Shown here piece after piece: positions 16,052-19,438 of a stretch of DNA of 19,438 nucleotides. Source of the stretch: Pedobacter sp. UBA1654. GTDB taxonomy: Bacteria; Bacteroidota; Bacteroidia; Sphingobacteriales; Sphingobacteriaceae. The position numbers and the translations under genes were made by a program. The first letter of the stretch is position 1. Each line of letters starts with the position of its first letter. The DNA is taken from positions 88,778-108,215 of the forward strand of contig DCLG01000090.1 of the NCBI GenBank assembly GCA_002320935.1, read 5' to 3'. The notes beneath the pieces were generated by a model. That model ran no database searches and had not been told where the DNA came from. It was given only the letters and a program-made list of their open reading frames with translations.

Positions 16052-16495
16052 ATGAAGGTTTTAGCTATAGCTTCAAAAGGTGGTCATTGGGTTGAATTGT
16101 TAAGGCTGATGCCAGCCTTTTCAGGAATGGAAGTGGTATTTGTATCCACTCAACAGGATTTGGCGGACACGGTTCCCGGTAAGAAATTTTATGCCGTACC
16201 GGATGCCAACCGCTGGAATAAATACAAGTTGATCCAGATTTTCTTCCTTGTAGCTAAAATTGTTTACAAGGAACGTCCCAAGTTCATCATTTCCACGGGG
16301 GCAGCACCAGGGTTACTTGCCCTTGCAGCCGGGAAGTTGCTCGGGATCAGAACCATCTGGGTAGATACGATTGCAAGTGCCGAGAAGCTTTCGCTAAGTG
16401 GCAAAATTGCAATCCGGTTTGTTGATAGAGTTTATACACAGTGGCCTGAACTATCGGGTCCAAAAGTAATTTACGCAGGTAATATATTATTATGA
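16052..16495 (+). CDS. pssD: PssD/Alg14-like glycosyltransferase subunit
   Basis: A 147-residue membrane-anchoring subunit of a two-part glycosyltransferase of the Alg13/Alg14, EpsE/EpsF and Cps14F/Cps14G type. Visible features are the N-terminal ASKGGHWVELLRL (7-19), the central STGAAPGLLALAAGKLLGIRTIWVD (81-105) and the C-terminal YTQWPEL and IYAGNI. These match the Alg14 family, whose role is to bring the catalytic partner to the membrane and bind the lipid acceptor. A TTG at 15998 would give a longer frame, but the extension is Lys/Ser-rich and non-conserved. The ATG at 16052, preceded by ten As and GAA, opens directly with strand 1. Its stop overlaps the next start (ATGA at 16492-16495), so the two subunits are translationally coupled. 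Confidence 0.9.
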   Translation: MKVLAIASKGGHWVELLRLMPAFSGMEVVFVSTQQDLADTVPGKKFYAVPDANRWNKYKLIQIFFLVAKIVYKERPKFIISTGAAPGLLALAAGKLLGIRTIWVDTIASAEKLSLSGKIAIRFVDRVYTQWPELSGPKVIYAGNILL

Positions 16496-16980
16496 TTTTT
16501 GTAACGACAGGTACACAGGCCCCTTTTAACAGACTTGTAAAAGTCATGGACGCATTAGCGTCAGAACTAAATGGAGAAGAAATAATCGTACAGGCCTCGG
16601 GTGTTAATTTTGAAACAAAAAACGTAAAAGTAGTAGGCTTTTTACACCCTAAGGAATACAGCCGGATTTTTAATGAAGCCCGTCTTGTAATCAGTCATGC
16701 AGGTATGGGTTCTATCGTATCTGCACTGACCAAAGGAAAACCCATTATTGTTATTCCGCGGAAAGCAGCACTTGGAGAGCATCGTGACGACCATCAGGTG
16801 GATAGCGCCAGGAAGATGGAAGCGCTGGGCTATGTGCCTGTTGCATATGATGAAGAACAGCTTAGAACAAAAATTATAAATATGTTAATGGATGATTCCG
16901 CAATCTCAGAAGCCAAGATAGGTGAATATGCTTCAGGGAGTCTTGTGAGTTCCATCCGGGGATTTTTATTAAGTAGTTAA
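16492..16980 (+). CDS. pssE: PssE/Alg13-like glycosyltransferase catalytic subunit
   Basis: A 162-residue protein equal to the C-terminal half of a GT28 (MurG-like) glycosyltransferase. It opens MIFVTTGTQ-PFNRLV and carries the donor-binding loop ISHAGMGSI (67-75), KGKPIIVIPR (81-90) and GEHRDDHQ (95-102). In this family it binds the UDP-sugar and joins the Alg14-like partner encoded just upstream to form one enzyme. Characterised capsule relatives add galactose in beta-1,4 linkage to a lipid-linked glucose, but the sugar used here is not shown. The start overlaps the upstream stop by four bases. The gene ends 12 bases before the Wzy-like gene. Confidence 0.93.
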   Translation: MIFVTTGTQAPFNRLVKVMDALASELNGEEIIVQASGVNFETKNVKVVGFLHPKEYSRIFNEARLVISHAGMGSIVSALTKGKPIIVIPRKAALGEHRDDHQVDSARKMEALGYVPVAYDEEQLRTKIINMLMDDSAISEAKIGEYASGSLVSSIRGFLLSS

Positions 16981-16992
16981 GTAGCAGACAGG

Positions 16993-18183
16993 GTGCAGAA
17001 TCAAGTTCAAAGTATAAAGTCTTTCTTTTTCCAACACATATTCGTCATTATCATGACGGTCTCAGGACTAATTTCAATTGCCTTGTTAATGAACAAAGGT
17101 CAGGCGAAATTTGCAGAATACGCCCTGGAAGCGGTATTTCTTAGCTATTCTTCCCTGGCATTGTGGTGGGCCAAAAGAAATGAATTCGTATTAAGCATTG
17201 CCTTTATACGTTGGGGCTGTCTGATTTATCTCGGCGTCAGTTACATATACGCCGTAGATATCAGAGGTGCTAACCTGCAGGATTTTCTGCTCATCTACAA
17301 GTCTTTTGTTTACCTTTTCTTTCTGAGCTTACTGGCTGGGAAGAAACTTATGACATACGAAGGCACCAATAAACTTCTTTTTATCCTGTTGGGCCTGTTC
17401 TTTGTAAAGTATGTAGCCATGATCGTGGTAAAAGGCGAAGATCGCCCGATCCTTTACATGGAAAATAACTTTGAGCTAATGCTCATCTATGCATTATTCC
17501 TGATCCGGTATACGGTAACCAAAGAGAAAGCGCTTACGGTGCTGGGTTTTGTAGGACTGATTACCATTCTGTCGCTCTCCAGATCCTCTTTACTGATGTA
17601 CTGTGTGCTGGTACTGTTTGTTTTTTATAACTCCTATGAAAAAACCCGAGTATTCATCATCCCGGGTGCCATATTGATTTTAGGTAGCGTCATTGTATTT
17701 ATCTTCAGTCAACGTGACTCCAGCATCGAAGAGATTGATCGATTTAAGTTCATGATGGTATGGTGGTCGCAGGTGAAAGACTGGAGCCTTTTTGAATGGA
17801 TGGTAGGTGCACCAAGAATTACAAACCTTTCTACACCCGCCTGCAGGTTTTTTTACCATTGGTATGATACCCTGTTTAGCCGTTCTGGTAATGGAACTTG
17901 CTATTCGGTGGTTTTTCACTCCTTCTTGTTACGCGCAATTTTTGATCATGGCATACTCGGGCTGCTGTTTATCATTTTCGCAGCTTATAATCTTTTAATT
18001 GTAAGTGGCGTACGCAAGGGGGCAGCACTTGTATTTGTTTCCATAGTAATTATAAATGGGTTGTCGGTTTCATCGTTTAACAATCTGTTTTTCGCGGTAA
18101 GTACCGTATTTTTAATGGCAACCAATACTGAATTTCCGGATGACGAGACGGAAGAAGAGATGATTGAAGAGGAAGTTCTATAA
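16993..18183 (+). CDS. wzy: O-antigen/capsule polymerase (Wzy-like) or ligase
   Basis: A 396-residue protein with about 10-12 predicted membrane segments. The motif LSLSRSSLLMYCVLVLF (193-209) matches the SxSRsxxL region of the Wzy_C/O-antigen ligase family, and HSFLLRAIFDHGILGLLFI (309-327), after a long extracytoplasmic loop (about 240-308), resembles the family's HS-L-x-G-GL block. The likely role is polymerising lipid-linked repeats on the periplasmic face. Position next to the glycosyltransferases and Wzc supports polymerase over ligase. The start is GTG at 16993; an ATG at 17053 would cut into the first membrane segment. The C-terminus ends in an acidic tail (383-394, mostly Asp/Glu), which is unusual. 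Sequence divergence in this family makes the name less certain than the fold. Confidence 0.85.
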   Translation: MQNQVQSIKSFFFQHIFVIIMTVSGLISIALLMNKGQAKFAEYALEAVFLSYSSLALWWAKRNEFVLSIAFIRWGCLIYLGVSYIYAVDIRGANLQDFLLIYKSFVYLFFLSLLAGKKLMTYEGTNKLLFILLGLFFVKYVAMIVVKGEDRPILYMENNFELMLIYALFLIRYTVTKEKALTVLGFVGLITILSLSRSSLLMYCVLVLFVFYNSYEKTRVFIIPGAILILGSVIVFIFSQRDSSIEEIDRFKFMMVWWSQVKDWSLFEWMVGAPRITNLSTPACRFFYHWYDTLFSRSGNGTCYSVVFHSFLLRAIFDHGILGLLFIIFAAYNLLIVSGVRKGAALVFVSIVIINGLSVSSFNNLFFAVSTVFLMATNTEFPDDETEEEMIEEEVL

Positions 18184-18201
18184 TAAAACGAATAAACGTA
18201 A

Positions 18202-19438
18202 ATGAAGGCAAACATTAAACATAACTTTTTAGGCTATTTTAAATTTTTTTACAAGGTACTTGGAACCAAGTTCATCCTTGATCTTTTTCTCAGCGTCTGC
18301 GTGAGTTTCCTCGATGGTATTGGTTTGGCCATGTTCATACCGCTGCTGCAATCGATGGATGAAGGTAGTACCGCAAGTACAGGTGAATCCATGGGTATGC
18401 TGCACTTCCTCACCGATGTTTTTACCGCAGTAGGCCTGCCGCTGAATATCTATAGCGTCTTAATTATGTTGGTTACCCTGTTTGTAATGAAGGGCTTCCT
18501 GAAGTTCGGACAGCTTTACTCACAGGTTGGTCTTAAGCAGACCTTCATTAAATCCATACGTTATGGATTGACTGACGATCTGCAAAACCTGAGTTATACC
18601 GGATTTCTTAAACAAAATGCAGGTAAGATCCAGAATACGGTAACTACCGAAGTGCAGAAGGTGCAAACAGCACTGGCACACTACCTGACCGCAGTAAGTG
18701 CAGTGGGTATGTTGCTTACCTACGTGGTTATGGCCTTCCTGGCCAACTGGCAGTTTGCTTTTCTAGTTGCCATTGGTTCATTACTAACCAATTTGCTGTT
18801 CAGCCGCTTTGTGAAAACCGTAAAATCGGCATCATTCAAGATCTCAAGCAGGGGAAACCTATTCAATGCCTACTTAATCGAAGCAGTACACTTCTTTAAA
18901 TACCTTAAAGCAACCAATCAATTTGCTGGCTTTTCAAAGAAGATCAGGGGTGTAATTGATGAAACTGAAACACTAAACCGTAAAATCGGATACTACCAGG
19001 CCATAACGGCCAGTATTCGTGAACCACTGGTGCTGGTTATCGTTGTTACGGTAATTATTATTCAGATCCGTTGGATGGACGGCAACCTCGGGTCGGTTAT
19101 CCTGAGTTTACTCTTATTCTACCGTGCACTTACTTTCCTGATGAACTTTCAAAATTCCTGGCAGAACTTCGTTCAGAATGTTGGAGCAATAGAAGGAGTT
19201 TCCAGAATATCTGAAGAAATGAAAGCCAACAGGGAAATCATGACCAACAATATGTTCACTGGCTTCAACCGTGAAATTGAAATCAGGGACCTGATCTTCA
19301 AATATGGTAACCACAAGGTGATTAATAATATTAACATGAAGATTCCGAAAAACAACACCATTGCGTTGGTGGGGGAAAGCGGATCTGGTAAAACCACCCT
19401 GGCGAACATCATCACTGGTATTCTTCCACCGGCAAGTG
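18202..19438 (+). CDS. ABC transporter, MsbA/PglK-like flippase, 3'-truncated
   Basis: An open frame runs from the ATG at 18202 to the window edge (412 codons plus one base). The N-terminal part is a type I exporter membrane domain with about six segments (roughly 22-48, 82-104, 158-180, 181-203, 275-292, 298-318). The nucleotide-binding domain starts near 355 (FNREIEIRDLIFKYGNHKVINNINMKIPKNNTIALVGESGSGKTT), with Walker A GESGSGKTT and Lys397. Signature, Walker B and switch motifs lie beyond the window. The fused membrane-ATPase half-transporter layout fits lipid-linked oligosaccharide flippases such as PglK or the lipid flippase MsbA. Its position after wzy makes a repeat-unit flippase the best guess. 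A peptide or lipid exporter remains possible. Confidence 0.9.
   Translation, partial: MKANIKHNFLGYFKFFYKVLGTKFILDLFLSVCVSFLDGIGLAMFIPLLQSMDEGSTASTGESMGMLHFLTDVFTAVGLPLNIYSVLIMLVTLFVMKGFLKFGQLYSQVGLKQTFIKSIRYGLTDDLQNLSYTGFLKQNAGKIQNTVTTEVQKVQTALAHYLTAVSAVGMLLTYVVMAFLANWQFAFLVAIGSLLTNLLFSRFVKTVKSASFKISSRGNLFNAYLIEAVHFFKYLKATNQFAGFSKKIRGVIDETETLNRKIGYYQAITASIREPLVLVIVVTVIIIQIRWMDGNLGSVILSLLLFYRALTFLMNFQNSWQNFVQNVGAIEGVSRISEEMKANREIMTNNMFTGFNREIEIRDLIFKYGNHKVINNINMKIPKNNTIALVGESGSGKTTLANIITGILPPAS

Overview
The window looks like chromosomal DNA from a Bacteroidota bacterium, most likely of the Sphingobacteriaceae (Pedobacter/Mucilaginibacter type). The genus is inferred from protein flavour, A-rich start regions with few Shine-Dalgarno (SD) sites, and two exact TAnnTTTG promoter elements; nothing here proves it. 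I see no rRNA, tRNA, CRISPR array, insertion sequence or phage gene.

Left part (1-6678) is a redox and carbohydrate-storage/stress neighbourhood. It holds the 3' end of a zinc-dependent alcohol dehydrogenase (1-916), a convergent short-chain dehydrogenase (SDR; 1004-1792, minus), then a plus-strand pair in which a stress-type SDR (1906-2799) overlaps a glycogen-debranching enzyme glgX (2799-4937) by one base. Facing it is a minus-strand pair: a second, paralogous zinc alcohol dehydrogenase (5524-6678) followed by a small unrecognised protein with a C-terminal membrane anchor (5021-5512). Both convergent junctions carry a strong bidirectional intrinsic terminator (935-972 and 4949-4985).

Right part (7007-19438, running off the end) is an exopolysaccharide/capsule locus of Wzy type. 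It makes sugar nucleotides (gmd; glf for UDP-galactofuranose), starts the lipid-linked repeat (MraY/WecA-like sugar-1-phosphate transferase), extends it (a GT2 glycosyltransferase on the opposite strand and a PssD/PssE two-subunit glycosyltransferase), polymerises it (Wzy-like protein), exports it and controls chain length (Wza-like lipoprotein, Wzc tyrosine autokinase), and probably dephosphorylates Wzc (PHP-family CpsB/YwqE-type phosphatase). The last, truncated gene is a PglK/MsbA-type ABC transporter that may flip the lipid-linked repeat; no Wzx flippase is visible here.

Two long gene-free stretches, 6679-7006 and 12324-12721, lie upstream of gmd and of wza and probably hold promoters and leaders. 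The genes all belong to known families. The least explained items are the membrane-anchored protein at 5021-5512, the antisense glycosyltransferase with a one-base convergent junction, the ABC flippase in a Wzy-type locus, and the dyads and repeats in the leaders.
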